Of a DNA stretch of 58,086 bases, positions 37,801-48,475 are shown in pieces (within the stretch, counting starts at the first letter, position 1; the number at the start of each line of letters is the position of its first letter). The translations under genes were made by a program, and so were the position numbers. The stretch is from positions 1 to 58,086 of the forward strand of contig CAVRZY010000087.1 in the NCBI GenBank assembly GCA_963725415.1. The letters run 5' to 3'. The notes beneath the pieces are model-generated. The model did no database searches and was not told the origin of the DNA. It worked only from the letters and a program-made list of their open reading frames with translations. The stretch comes from CAVRZY01 sp963725415 (GTDB lineage Bacteria > Acidobacteriota > Terriglobia > Bryobacterales > Bryobacteraceae).

Positions 37801-38459
37801 TAACGGTCGGCACCGGCAACAGCTCGTATGCCAGCAGCACGCCGTTCGACATCAACAACCGCAAGCTGAACTACGCGCCCTCGGACTTCGACCGGCGGCA
37901 CTCGCTGCAAACTAACTGGGTGGTCGAGCTGCCCTTCGGCAAGGGCAAGCACTGGCTGGGCAACGCCTCGGGCGTTGTGAACAGGATCATCGGCGGCTGG
38001 GAGCTGTCGGGCTTCGGCCGCGTCACCAGCGGGCGCCCCTTCACCGTATACGCCGGCACCAACACGTTCAGCAACGTGGTGCAATCGACGGCCAACTGCA
38101 ACGGCTGCTCGCGCGGCGAAGGCACGGCGTTCCTGGACGCGCCGTCCGGCTTGATCTGGTTCTTCAATGCCGCGCAGCGCGCGCAGTTCTCGGCCCCAGG
38201 CGCCGGCGAGTTCGGCAACAGCGGGCGCAACGGCTTCGTGGGTCCCTTTTACTGGATCATGAACGGCTCCCTGCTCAAGCGCATCCCGCTCAATGATCGC
38301 TTCAAGCTGGAGGTCCGCGGCGATGCTACCAACTTCACCAATTCGGTGTCGTTCGGCGCCCCGACGACGGACATCACCAGCTCGACCTTCGGCCGCATCC
38401 GCGACAGCACGACCACCGGATCGCGCAAGGTCCAGCTCGCCGCCAAGCTGCTCTTCTAA
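34845..38459 (+). CDS. Oar-like TonB-dependent receptor with carboxypeptidase-regulatory N-terminal domain (2)
   Basis: 1,204 residues, intact. The ATG at 34845 opens the signal peptide MQTKGLLLLAVFLCVCGVVF. Then come the regulatory domain (RVLGTVQDPSGASVPGASVK, YTFEAVQPGSYELQVEAKGF), the plug (TELPVLTTRGRNPLNVVIAQ, YTLDGIDLNDSSQG, AEYGRNSGGQVAMITRSGS) and the barrel (FGGGIGGPIRKNKTFFFF), with the end STTTGSRKVQLAAKLLF. The downstream gene at 38,600 is a truncated relative. Ligand unknown; outer membrane by family. Confidence 0.92.
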   Translation: MQTKGLLLLAVFLCVCGVVFAQGTTSRVLGTVQDPSGASVPGASVKLINEGTQVSFSTTASAVGTYTFEAVQPGSYELQVEAKGFRRFVSHRNVVSIGQPATINAKLDVGALSEQVTVEAVADLVQTSSSGNLGNMMTQQQLTELPVLTTRGRNPLNVVIAQPGVLSGANTGGASFAHGARDRAWNYTLDGIDLNDSSQGGSETTSFRINPDMLAEMRMVMGNNTAEYGRNSGGQVAMITRSGSNEFHGMGFWFYRTPRLSANEWESNLNNIGKIQLQQNIFGGGIGGPIRKNKTFFFFQIQALRARSSAGTTRTVYTDQARQGILRYVKGGRNQPAGTPAASIDASGNVLPGLSIGTYNVAANDPQKLGLDPSIQAMLKDMPVPNTFTLGDGLNTAGYIFSAQASERQHDQTVKIDHVINSKNNVYGRLVWGRDDSMCDTVNSGQPVFPGQPCLVNTLRGPRNMAFNWRFTPTGRVTNELVVGQNRYDPIFGQPSSLEKISIASAPVSTTWQYYFGNQRVVSTWMVVDNFAYFRGKHSVKLGANLRRVREEDQRGSVGGLNAAEEINFSTGVNTVDPATFGLPADLNTTYDRPNFQSSINFLLGRVGQIDRGFVAKDNQWTKSTFLFDTRYPEYEFYVQDMWKARPNLTIDVGLRWELRISPNTPSNNITVPNQPIVAGGSPSNTLKWVPGTLFKSQWGNVGPSLGFAWDPFRTGKTSVRGNYRIAYDRINDFVVASFILPNLPGAAIGVINTDFGQNGGRLRNLPDLAPPSTKPSDLMQPAAFSSNTNTVIDPNLKTPRTHQWAFDIQREIMKNTVLDIGYVGRRAYRLLGAYNVNQAQILSNGFLDAFKIVKAGGESALLNNLLKADTRIAAGQTASQMIRAQYASTLNLNSVASLASALGVRLQNNQSVTQLSTGQPFFFIPYPQFSGTGSSGLTVLDSNDFSTYHALEVQLERRLTSGISFHIGYTWAKSLDTRSFDPTLITVGTGNSSYASSTPFDINNRKLNYAPSDFDRRHSLQTNWVVELPFGKGKHWLGNASGVVNRIIGGWELSGFGRVTSGRPFTVYAGTNTFSNVVQSTANCNGCSRGEGTAFLDAPSGLIWFFNAAQRAQFSAPGAGEFGNSGRNGFVGPFYWIMNGSLLKRIPLNDRFKLEVRGDATNFTNSVSFGAPTTDITSSTFGRIRDSTTTGSRKVQLAAKLLF

Positions 38460-38599
38460 CGGCTGAAGCGGACGCTCCACTTCACGGTCTGACTGGAGGG
38501 CGGCTCGATGCGTATGCGCATTGACCTGTCACACCTTCAACCCTGGACTTTCAATTTCAGCGAGGAGACTCATTGGCTGAACAGAGGAAGAAATCCCCA

Positions 38600-40719
38600 A
38601 TACCGCAGGCTTCACATATGTTGCCCCACAGTTCAAGCGGCAGCACGACGTGACGTTTAAGATCGACCACGTCCTGAGCGCGAACCAGACCGTGTTCGCG
38701 CGCGTCTACTTCGGCGAGCAGGACACGCACTGCGACCAGGTGAACACCGGCCAGCCGGCTTACCCGGGCGGGCCCTGCATGGTCGATACCACGCGCAGCC
38801 CGAGAAACCTGGCGTTCAACTGGCGCTGGAACCCGACCCCGCGCACGACCAACGAATTGGTGGCGGGCCAGCAGCACTATGTGTACAACTTCGTGACGCC
38901 CACAGCCAATGCTTCCATACCGGACATCACCTGGTATTCGCAGGTCACGCTGCCGGTGCCGACGGGTGTCGGAAACCTGCGCACCATCACCACCTACCAG
39001 GCGGTGGATAACTTCAGCTACGTGCGCGGCTCGCACAATTTCAAGATGGGCGCGAACCTCCGCCTGGTTCGCCATCAGGACGAGCGTGGTTCGGTGGGCG
39101 GTTGGAACGTGACGCCCATCGTGGATTTCTCCACCAGCGTCAACACCGTCGATCCGGCCACATTTAACCTGCCCAGTTCCACCGCCCTCAACCAGAGCTA
39201 CGACCTGCCATTCCTGCAAAGCATGACTAACTTCCAGCTCGGGCGCGTGGGCAACATCTACCAGGGCTTTGCGGCGAAGGGCAGCTCCTGGGCGCCGGCG
39301 GGCACGACATATAAGTTCGACGCGCGCTATCCGGAACTCGATTTCTACTGGCAGGACAACTGGAAGATTCGCAGGAACCTGACCATTGATTACGGCTTGC
39401 GCTGGGAGATGAGGCTCACGCCGCGCGATGCCAACAACACCGTCAAGCGTCCCACGCAGGCCGTCACTATCGGCACCGCGCCGAGCACCTCGCTTACCTG
39501 GCAAAGCGGCTCGTTGTACAACAGCGACCGCAACAACCTTGGTCCCTCGCTCGGTATCGCCTGGGATCCAACCGGAAAGGGCAGGATGTCGATCCGCGTC
39601 AACTACCGCCTTGGCGCGTACAACCTCGACAACTTCGAGATCTTCAACAACGGCTTCCTGGACGGCTTCAACATCGTGAAGGCCGGCGGGCAGAGCGCCC
39701 TGATGAACCAGTTGATGGGTGTGGATTCGCGCATCCGGACCGGCGAGACCGGCTCGGACCTGGTTCGCCGCCTGTATGCCAGCAACCTCCCAACCAATGC
39801 CGTCGGCGCTCTAGCGAAGAGTATTGGCACCCGCTTCCAAAGCGGCAAGAGCTTGCCCGAACTGGCCGGGCTGGGGCCGTACTTCTTCGTGCCCTATCCG
39901 CAGTTCATGGGTGGTGTGTTCGTGATCGACTCGAACGACTACTCCCACTACAACGGCCTGGAAATCAGGCTGGAGCGGGCGTTCCGGAACGGCCTCGCCT
40001 TCCAGTTCGCGTACACGCATTCGAAGTCCATGGACACGCGGTCGTTCGACCCGACTTCTACGGTGGTCAGCACCGGCACCGCGCAGTCGGCTAGCAACAC
40101 GCCCTTCGACCTTCGCAACCGCTACCTCAACTACGCGCGCTCTGACTTCGACCGCCGGCACGCGGTCCAGGGCCGTTGGGTTTACGAACTGCCGTTTGGC
40201 AAAGGGAAGAGGTTTGGCCAGGATCTTGGCGGCGTTGTGAATCACATTATCGGCGGGTGGCAAGTATCCGGCTTCCTGACCATTTTCAGCCCACGGCCGT
40301 TCACGGTTTGGTCGGGCCAGTACACGATGTCCAGCGTGGTTGCCAGCACCGCCAATTGCAGCGGCTGCACGTTCGACATGGGATCTGTGTTCGACGATCC
40401 AGCCAGCGGCTACAAGTGGTTCTTCAATCAGAGCCAGATCGCCATGTTCAGCAATCCGGCGCCAGGCTCGATGGGCAACACCGGCCGCAATGCCTTCAAT
40501 CAGTCCCGGCGTTGGGACATGGACATGTCCCTGCTGAAGCGCATCCAGATCACCGAGCGGCACAAGCTTCAGTTTCGCCTCGAGGCGACGAACTTCACCA
40601 ACTCGGTGTCGTTCGGCTACCCGACCACGGCCATCAGCAGCAGCACCTTTGGCCGGATCAAGGACACCACCGTGAGCGGCTCTCGTAAGATCCAGATGGC
40701 GCCGAAGTACGACTTCTAA
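38600..40719 (+). pseudogene. Oar-like TonB-dependent receptor (3), 5'-truncated and internally deleted
   Basis: Homology to receptor 2 starts abruptly at NTAGFTYVAPQFKRQHDVTF (about 38,600), so signal peptide, regulatory domain, plug and first barrel strands are missing. It continues KIDHVLSANQTVFARVYFGE and is colinear until NYR, where about 110 residues present in receptor 2 (AYDRINDFVVASFILP through the YVGRRAYRL region) are skipped and LGAYN follows in frame. The end (TVSGSRKIQMAPKYDF) is normal. No usable start or ribosome site is apparent, so it is probably not functional even though the frame is open for ~690 codons. Confidence 0.8.
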
Positions 40720-40728
40720 CGCTTCCGG

Positions 40729-40755
40729 TAGCGGCGAACTTCAAGTTCGCCGCTA
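40729..40755. terminator. Perfect 13-bp inverted repeat after the truncated receptor
   Basis: TAGCGGCGAACTT (40729-40741), one centre base, AAGTTCGCCGCTA (40743-40755). It could form a strong hairpin just after the stop codon. No U-run follows, so it may equally be a dispersed intergenic repeat rather than a rho-independent terminator. Confidence 0.5.
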
Positions 40756-40802
40756 CATCGGCAAGGACCGAGAGGCGTCAGCGGATCCGGTCAATATTGG
40801 TG

Positions 40803-40840
40803 TATACTAGGGCACGAGCGGGATTTCACAATGGAATCCC
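40803..40840 (+). promoter_or_regulatory. Candidate promoter and hairpin before receptor gene 4
   Basis: A TATACT -10-like hexamer (40803-40808) lies 68 bases before the ATG. It is followed by the inverted repeat GGGATT (40820-40825) and AATCCC (40835-40840) with a nine-base loop, in the presumed 5' untranslated region. A similar CGGGAGCCAAAATGG-AAATCCCGG string precedes receptor 2. Confidence 0.35.
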
Positions 40841-40876
40841 GGGCTAGTCGCGCATGCTTGCGCTGAGGGAGTCGTC

Positions 40877-43800
40877 ATGAAGACAGCAAAGTTTCAAATG
40901 TGCTTGCGCTCAAGCCTTCTCCTGCTTGTGCCCATGGCTTGCCTGGCGCAGTTCGGGACCGCTACGGTGCTTGGAACAGTGAAGGACGCCACAGGGGCCG
41001 TGGTCCAAGGGAGCAAGGTCACACTGGAGAACGTCAAGACCGGCGTCACGAGCTCGGCTCAAACCAATGATGCCGGCAACTTCGACTTTATTAGCGTTGC
41101 GATCGGAACCTACCGCGTGAGAGCGGAGGCGCGCGGGTTCAAGACCGCCGTGGCGCAGGAATTCACCGTGGTGGTGAACGCGCGCCAAAGGGTGGACCTG
41201 ATCCTGGCGGTCGGCGACGTGACGCAGACCGTCGAGGTCAAGGATGCCGCGGCGGCGCTGGAGACGGATTCCAGCGAGCGCGGGCAGATTGTGGGGAGCA
41301 CAACCATCGTCAATCTTCCGCTGAACGGGCGCTCTTACGCCGACCTGGCGCTGTTGACGCCCGGCGTGCGGAAGTCGTTCCTCGGCATGGACCAAAGCAG
41401 CAGCAACTTCCGCGAGGGGTCCTTCAACGTCAACGGCCTGCGGAGCGCGCTGAACAACTTTCAGGTGGATGGCGTGGACAACAACGCCTACAACACCAGC
41501 AACCAGGGATACTCGAACCAGGCGATTCAGCCCAGCCCCGACGCCATCGCCGAGTTCAAGGTACAGACCAACAACTTCAGCGCCGAGTACGGCCGCGCCG
41601 GCGGCGCGATCGTCAACGTGTCAGTGCGGGGCGGTACCAACGCCTTTCATGGCGGGGTGTGGGAGTTCCTGCGCAATACGGACCTGAACGCGGTCGGGTT
41701 TTTCAAGCCCAGCTATGGCAAGCCGGTCTTCCAGCAGAACCAGTTCGGCGGCTCGCTCGGCGGGCCCGTGATCAAGAACAAGACGTTCTTCTTCGCCGAC
41801 TACGAGGGGCTGCGGCGCGTGACGCGGACGCTCAGCTACCAGACCATCCCCACGCTGGACCAGCGCAACGGCATCTTCGGAATCCCGATCAAGAACCCTT
41901 ACACGGGCGAGGTCTACTCCAACGGCGTGGTCCCGCCGTCGCTGATCACCGCCTTCGCCAAGAAGGTATTCAGCGAGCTTGTGGCGCCCACGCTGCCGGG
42001 CAACGCCAACAACTACGAGGCGCTGCCCCGCATTCCCACCACGGATAACAAGGGCGACCTCCGGGCGGACGAGTACTTCAGCGACAAGCTGATGGGTTTC
42101 TTCCGCTACAGCCACCGTGAGTTCAACCAGACCGATACGCCGGTGATCCCGCTGCCGGTCGGCGCCGACTCCAGCAACGGCAACGTCAACATCGTGAACA
42201 AGCAGGTTGCAGGCGGCCTCACCTACACCATGAGTCCAACCTCGCTGGTCGAGTTCCGCCTGGGCATCACCAAGTCCATCGGCGGCAAGTGGCCGGTGCA
42301 GATCGGCCTGCCCAACATGCAGGACGGCTATGGCATCCCGGGCCTGCCCACGGACCCGGCGCTGGCCGGCGGCCTGAACACCCAGCAGATCAGCGGCTTC
42401 ACGGGCCTGGGACGGCGCAACAGCACGCCGCAGTTTCAGAACCCGCTCGTCATCAACCCCAAGGCCAACTTCGCCAAGGTCTTCTCGCGCCACACCCTGA
42501 AGCTCGGCTATGAGTTCCAGACCATCCACACCGAGATTCTGGACTTCAGCCCGCAGTACGGGCAGGACGCCTACTCCGGGCAGTTCAGCTCACCCGGCGG
42601 CCCGCAGAACACCTTGTACAACGTGGCGGACTTCCTGTTCGGCGCGCGCAGCAGCTACGCGCTGACCAATTGGTTCGTGGCGCAGTACCGCCAGCGCATG
42701 CAGTTCTTCTACGCTCAGGACGACTGGAAGGCGACCACTAAGCTGACTCTCAACCTGGGCCTGCGCTACGAATACGCCACGCCGCAGTGGGAGGACGGGC
42801 TGCACCTGAGCAACTTCGACCCGTCGGCCCCAAGCTGGTCCCGGCTTCGAGCGGCGGCATCTACAACCGCGCCCTGGTGAAGCCGGACCGGAACAACTTC
42901 GCCCCGCGCGTCGGGCTGGCCTACAGCGTCATGCCGAAGACCGTAGTTCGCAGCGGCTTCGGCGTCAGCTACATTCACTTCAACCGCCTGGGTGGCGAGA
43001 ACCTCCTCTCCTACAACCCGCCCTCGATCATAGCCATCACGATCACCAACCCCGCGCCGCTGAACGCCCCGATCTGCGCGCAGGACGTGGCCGCGACAAG
43101 CTGCTTCCGCCCGACGATGCTGGGCTACACGTCGAACCAGTTGTCGCTGTCGAACTTGAACCTGGCCAACACCCAATTGAGATATACGCCGGCGGATAAT
43201 CGCACGGGCTACGTCATGAGCTGGCACTTCACCATCCAGCGCGAACTGGCCAAGGACCTGATCCTCGATCTGGCCTACGTCGGAAATCGCAGCGTGAAGG
43301 TGGTGATCCTGGGCGATTACAATCAGGCGCGCCCCCAGAACCCGGGCGAAAACGTCGCCCTGAACGCGCGGCTGCTGATTCCGGGTTTCGCCGCCGTCGA
43401 AATCTCCTGGGGCGGCGGCTTCACCGCCTACAACGCGCTACAGACCAAGCTGGAGAAGAGGTTCTCCGGAGGGCTGTACTTCCTGAACTCGTTCACCTGG
43501 TCCAAGGTGATGGACAACGCGGCCGGACACCTGGAAGTGTTCAACGGCGACAGCTCGATGGTGAATTACCGGGACCTGAAGAACGAGAAAGGCGTCGGCA
43601 GCTACAACCAGCCGTTCAACAACACCTCCACGCTGGTGTGGGACCTGCCTTACGGCAAGGGCCGGAAGTTCGGCTCATCCGCGAACCCGTTCCTGATCGC
43701 CGTGCTGGGCGGCTGGCGCGGAACGCTGATCAACACCATGGCCAGCGGCTTACCCGTCAACCTGAACTACAGTCCTGCATCGCAGTTCCAGGTAACCAAC

Positions 43801-44169
43801 CTGACGTCGTACCGGCCGAGTCTTCTGGGCGACGCGCTGGCGCCGCTGGACCAGCGCTCCATCGGCAACTACTTCAACAAAGCGAACGTCGTGATCCCGG
43901 TCGATGCGCAGCATCCCAATCCCTTCGGCAACGCCGGGCGCAATATCGTCCGCGCCTACGCGTACTACAACACCGACCTGGGCCTGCACAAAGACTTTCC
44001 GCTGTGGAAGGAAACGCGGCGGCTCGAGTTCCGCGCGGAGTTCTTCAACCTGTTCAACAAAACGAACTTCCAAGCGCCGAACTCCACCCGCAGCGCCAGC
44101 ACTTTCGGCACCATCACCAGCACCTTCCCGTGGCGCATGGCGCAGTTCGCCCTGAAGTTCGTGTTCTGA
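40877..44169 (+). CDS. Oar-like TonB-dependent receptor with carboxypeptidase-regulatory N-terminal domain (4), one frameshift
   Basis: About 1,097 residues once joined. Signal peptide at 1-25 (CLRSSLLLLVPMACLAQ); regulatory domain (VLGTVKDATGAVVQGSKVTL); plug (IVNLPLNGRSYADLALLTPG, VDGVDNNAYNTSNQG, AEYGRAGGAIVNVSVRGGT); barrel (FGGSLGGPVIKNKTFFFADY). At HLSNFDPSAP (about 42,830) the frame shifts and continues KLVPASSGGIYNRALVKPDR to the terminal strand MAQFALKFVF. One extra C in the run CCCC at 42,828-42,831 would restore the frame, so a homopolymer error is likely. Confidence 0.85.
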
Positions 44170-44610
44170 TGTCGAGCGAGCGGCGCGCAGAACGAGCCGG
44201 AGATGCACTCCCCGGTGTAGTTCTCCGCCAGACGCCCCGGACGCGTCTGACGGGCTTCAACTCCGGACTGTAGGGCGGCAAACGGAGCAGGTGAATGACG
44301 CCGAGGACCTGGACCCATAAGCGCTAACTTGACGCCCCTGGCTCGGGGTGGCGCAGGCCTCTGGCCTGTGCAGGCGGGCGAAACCGCCCGCCCCGCGCTG
44401 TTGACCTTGTGGCGCAGCCTCTCCAGGCTGCCGTCTCGGCACTCGTGCCGAGACGCGCTGTCCTGGTTCGAGAGAAGCACTGGCGTCGAGAGGAGTCTCG
44501 ACGCGGCCGGCTGAAGCCCGCGCCACATCTTCGCTGGAACGCGGGTGTGGTGAGAAATCCGGGTTAGCCCTTTCGGGTCCCCGGCCCGCCCTGGCATTTT
44601 CTCACGGCTT
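44170..44610. repeat. Intergenic region with a run of five hairpins
   Basis: No gene recognised. Consecutive inverted repeats: CAGGCC-TCT-GGCCTG (44354-44368); GGCGGGC-GAAACC-GCCCGCC (44373-44392); CAGCCT-CTCC-AGGCTG (44415-44430); CGTCTCGGCAC-TC-GTGCCGAGACG (44432-44455, perfect 11-bp stem); CGTCGAGA-GGAG-TCTCGACG (44484-44503). They lie between two convergent genes and could be a composite of dispersed repeat units and/or a bidirectional terminator. Confidence 0.6.
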
Positions 44611-46958
44611 CTATGTCGCGCCGAGACGGAATGTGCCCGTCAGCGGCATCTGCCGAGAGGAGCCGCCCACGAACAGCTTGTAGTCGCCTGGCATGAGTTC
44701 CCAAGCATCCTTCTCGACGTTGAAAATGGACAGGTACTGGGGGTCGAGCGTCAGGCTGACGGTCTTGGTTTCACCGGCAGCAAGCTGAACCTTCTCCCAA
44801 GCCACCAGGCGCTTGGGCGGTTCACCCGTGCCCGCCGGCAACCCGGCGTAGACCTGCGCAATCTCCGCGCCGGCACGCTTGCTCGTGTTCCTGACGCTGA
44901 AGCTGACCTTCACTTCTTTGCCGGCCGCGGTCGCCTTGAGTCCGGAGTACGCAAACGTAGTGTAGGAAAGCCCGAACCCGAACGGGAACAGCGGCTGCTT
45001 GCTCTCGGCGTCATACCACTTGTAGCCGACCTTGAGCCCTTCGGTGTAGTTGATGTCGAAGGGGGTCATGCTCATTCGGAAGCCGCCGGGTCCAGGCGCC
45101 GGAGGCCCTGGAGCAGGCGCAGCGCCTGGGGCGGGTGGCGGCGCTGGGGGCGGCCCGAAACCTTGGCGATGGGGCAGATCGGCCTCGCTCTTGGCAAACG
45201 TGATCGGCAACTTGGCCGAAGGGTTCACGTCGCCAAACAGGATGTTGGCGATGGCCTCGGCGCCGCGGATGCCCGGATACCAGGCTGCCAGCGCCGCGCT
45301 CACGTTGTCAATCCAGGGCATGGTTACGGGGCCGCCGGTCTCCAGCACGACGATGGTGTGCGGATTCGCGGCGGCCACCGCGCTGACCAGCTCGTCCTGG
45401 TTGTCCGGCAGCGAGAGGCTCGCCGCATCGCGACCTTCGCTGGTGGGCTGGTTGACGAACACGATGGCGACCTCGGACGCCTTGGCCAGGTTCGCCGCAG
45501 CGGCCGGGATCGGTTCCGGCGTTGTATTCCACCTTGGCGCTTAGGCGCCTTGGCGCGGATGGCCTTCAGCGGTGAAGAGGGATACCACACCGGGCCACGG
45601 CCAAACATCCGAAACCGCCGCCCGGGCGCTGAGCAGCTCCCGGGGGCGGCGGCGGAGGAGGGACGGCGTTCCCGCCCGGCGGATCAACTTGCGCTGAGCC
45701 GCCGCCGGAGAGCACGCCCACGTCGGCGTGCGACCCGATGACGGCGATCGACTTGATGCTGGAGGCGTTCAGCGGCAACTGGCCGTTGGCGTTCTTCAGC
45801 AGGACGGTACCCTGTTCGGCAACCCGCTGGGCGAACTCGAGACCGGCAAACACGTCCACTACTTTGGGGACGCGGCGGGTTGTCAAACAGCCCCACCGCG
45901 AACATCGTTCGCAGGATCCGCTGCACCATGTCGTTGAGGCGCGCCATCGGGACCTCGCCGCTCTCTACCGCCTTCTTGAGCGCCTCTCCGAAGTACGTGC
46001 TGCCAGGCATCTCCTGGTCGAGTCCGGCCAGCGCAGCCTTCACTGTACTGTGCGTAGCGCCCCAGTCCGACACGACCCAGCCCTTGAAGCCCCAGGCTTT
46101 CTTCAGGACATCGTTCAGCAGGTAGCTGCTCTCGCAGCACCAGTCGCCGTTGACTTTGTTATAGGCGCACATCACCGCCCCGATGTCCCCTTCCCGGACG
46201 GCGATCTCGAACGCCAGCAGGTCGGTTTCCCGCATGGACCGCTTGTCGAGGATTACATTGCCGATGTTGCGACCGGTCTCCTGGTCGTTGAGCGCATAGT
46301 GCTTGGTATGGCCGACGACGCCCTGTGCCTGGACTCCTTTCATTTGCCGGGCAACGAGCTTTCCGGACAAAATGGGGTCCTCGCCGTGGTACTCGAAGTT
46401 GCGGCCGTTGCGGGGCTCGCGCGTGAGGTTTGCACCTCCGCCGAGCGACATGGTGAAGCCATGGTCACGGAGTTCCCTACCGATCAGTGCTCCATAATCG
46501 TACGCCAGATTCAGATCCCAACTCGAAGCCAGGGAAACCGTGGACGGCAGAGCTGTGGCATAACGGCTGCGGGGCCCGCCCCTGGTGACGCCGGCGGAGG
46601 CATCGGCCATTTGGAGATCGGGGATTCCCAGCCGAGGGACCCCCGGGATGAACCCGGCGCCGCCCAGCGACCTGGTGGGCGCTGGCGGGGCCGCACCCGG
46701 CGCGCCTCCGAAACCCATCATGCCGGTCCCGTGGGCGAGACCGATTTTCTCCTCGAGCGTCATCTGCTCGATGAGCAGCTCGGCCCGTCGGTCTGGCGAC
46801 AGGCTCTTGTCCATCCACGGACCTTTCGGCGCCGGCGTGGCTGGCTGGCGCGGCGCCTGTGCGAAGGCCAGTGACAGGGTACTCGTGAGCAGCCCGGCCG
46901 TGATCCCAAGAACCTTCAGCCGGTCCAATAGCGTGCGCTCATAGATCAGGATTTCCAT
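44611..46958 (-). CDS. Glycoside hydrolase family 3 beta-glucosidase-like enzyme, several frameshifts
   Basis: The start at 46958 follows GGGAGG and opens a signal peptide (LKVLGITAGLLTSTLSLAFA). The GH3 barrel has MTLEEKIGLAHGTGM, NFEYHGEDPILSG, KHYALNDQETGR and GWVVSDWGATHS with the nucleophile Asp. The second domain (LLKNANGQLPL, IAVIGSHADVG, VVLETGGPVTMPWID) and C-terminal FnIII-like domain (PFPFGFGLSYTTFAYSGLKA) follow. Frame breaks occur near 45,867 (run of four G) and at several points between about 45,510 and 45,620. Whether it is a decaying gene or poor sequence is unclear; the reading is otherwise colinear. Likely periplasmic. Confidence 0.8.
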
Positions 46959-47045
46959 TTTCGCCTCCCGGACAAGTAGAATGTACACCGTCCGACTGGC
47001 GATGGCAAGCTTGCGGCGAAACCCGCACGAATAACGGCAAGTGCT

Positions 47046-48308
47046 TCACCGTTTCTTTGCGGTGAGCGAGTCTTTTCCGCCGGTGAGCCATTCCAGGTTG
47101 AAGCGCGCCAGGGTGAGGCAGGCGGATTTGAAATGGTCGGCGCTCAGGCCGCCGCGCTCATAGAAGCAGTAGATGGCGCCGCCCGGACCAACAGCGAGGT
47201 CGGAGTAACCAGCGAAGCCTGGCTCAAGGGGTTTACTCACGGGGAATGTCTGCCCTTCGTCGTAGCTGAGCTTGATGGTTAGGTTGCGGCGGTCGCGGGG
47301 GCTGCCGAGAACTGTCTTGCCATCGGCCCGCTCGAGGTTGTCCGGATTGGCGAAGAGCAGGCGGTTTCGCCCGTAGGTGCGTTTCTCGGTGAGGCGAACC
47401 AGGCTCGCCATGCAGATCGGCTCGATCAACTGGGGATGAAATGCGGGCCGCGACCATCGAGTGGCGCCGTCTCGGCTGTAGGTGATGAGGCGGCGGTGGG
47501 CCTTCGACTCGCTGCGAGCGTTGAGCATGACGCGCCCGTCGGCAAGCTGGACAGCCAGGGTTTCGCTGGGGTTGACGAACTCGCCGGAGTTGGGCAGGGC
47601 GATTTCGCCCCGGCGCCAGCTCTTGCCATGATCGTCACTGTAAATGACGGAGGCAACCGAAGGGCGGTGCGCATGGTCGCCGGTTCCGGTGGATAACCAG
47701 ACGGGTACCAGCAGACGGCCATTGCTGAGTTGAATGCCGTGGCCCGGGCCGGTGGCCAGCACCCTCCAGTCGTAGTCGCGGCGGAAGTCTTCGAAGGCCG
47801 GCGTAATCTCGACGGGCTCCGAAAAGGTCTGGCCGTCATCTTCCGTGCGCATGTAGAAGCTGCGCATGTACTCGAGGCAGAAGATGAAATGCACCGCGCC
47901 GGCCTGGCGGTCCACGATAGCCACGGGGTTGTTGTAGGTTATGTCCGCGGGGCTGGCCAGCTTCTGAGCCAGGGCGACGGGGTTCTTCGCGAGGGGGCCT
48001 TTCACCAAGGCGATCCTCTTGGGGGGCGACCAGGTCTTGCCGGCGTCGGTGCTGCGGCGGAGCAGGATGTCGATGGCGCCCCAGTCGCCGCGGCCGCTCT
48101 TGCGCGCCTCGCAGTAGGCCAGGATGGTTCCCATGTTGGTCACCACGATGCCGGGGATGCGGTAGAGCGCGTAGCCGTCCTGGCCGGCCTCGAACAGATC
48201 AGTCTTCTCGATGAACGGCTGTGCTGCCGGCGCGGAGGCGGAAGTGATGGCGAGGGCGAAGGTGGAGGCCAGGAGAAGCCCAAGCGGCAACAGAGAGCGG
48301 AGTCTCAT
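47046..48308 (-). CDS. Sialidase-like (GH33, BNR/Asp-box) secreted protein
   Basis: 420 residues. Signal peptide RLRSLLPLGLLLASTFALAI; the FRIP-type motif ALYRIPGIVVTN near residue 48; and five Asp-box-like repeats (STDAGKTWSPP, TEDDGQTFSEP, SDDHGKSWRRG, SRDGATRWSRP, SYDEGQTFPVS), giving a six-bladed propeller. Catalytic-type residues are present in EARKSGRGDWG and FYERGG. GH33 enzymes release terminal sialic acids; some acidobacterial homologues may have other sugar specificity. It is divergent from the ADOP permease gene with ~170 bases between. Confidence 0.85.
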   Translation of the reverse strand: MRLRSLLPLGLLLASTFALAITSASAPAAQPFIEKTDLFEAGQDGYALYRIPGIVVTNMGTILAYCEARKSGRGDWGAIDILLRRSTDAGKTWSPPKRIALVKGPLAKNPVALAQKLASPADITYNNPVAIVDRQAGAVHFIFCLEYMRSFYMRTEDDGQTFSEPVEITPAFEDFRRDYDWRVLATGPGHGIQLSNGRLLVPVWLSTGTGDHAHRPSVASVIYSDDHGKSWRRGEIALPNSGEFVNPSETLAVQLADGRVMLNARSESKAHRRLITYSRDGATRWSRPAFHPQLIEPICMASLVRLTEKRTYGRNRLLFANPDNLERADGKTVLGSPRDRRNLTIKLSYDEGQTFPVSKPLEPGFAGYSDLAVGPGGAIYCFYERGGLSADHFKSACLTLARFNLEWLTGGKDSLTAKKR

Positions 48309-48475
48309 AGCACCGCTCCAGTGTATAACGGCGGGGGTGTTTCGGCCGGCGTGGAAAAGTCCAGCGGCTCTACGGGCTGGCGCGCTTACCATGGATCCGA
48401 GATGCCAAAGGGGGAACTTTCGTGCTCCGCAACTCGTTCCCTTAATATGAGACCTGATTTCCCAGGAGATCCGGA

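Noticed and set aside
38650..40719. Receptor 3 as a normal complete gene starting at 38650
   Set aside because: It lacks signal peptide, regulatory domain, plug and an internal ~110-residue segment compared with receptor 2.
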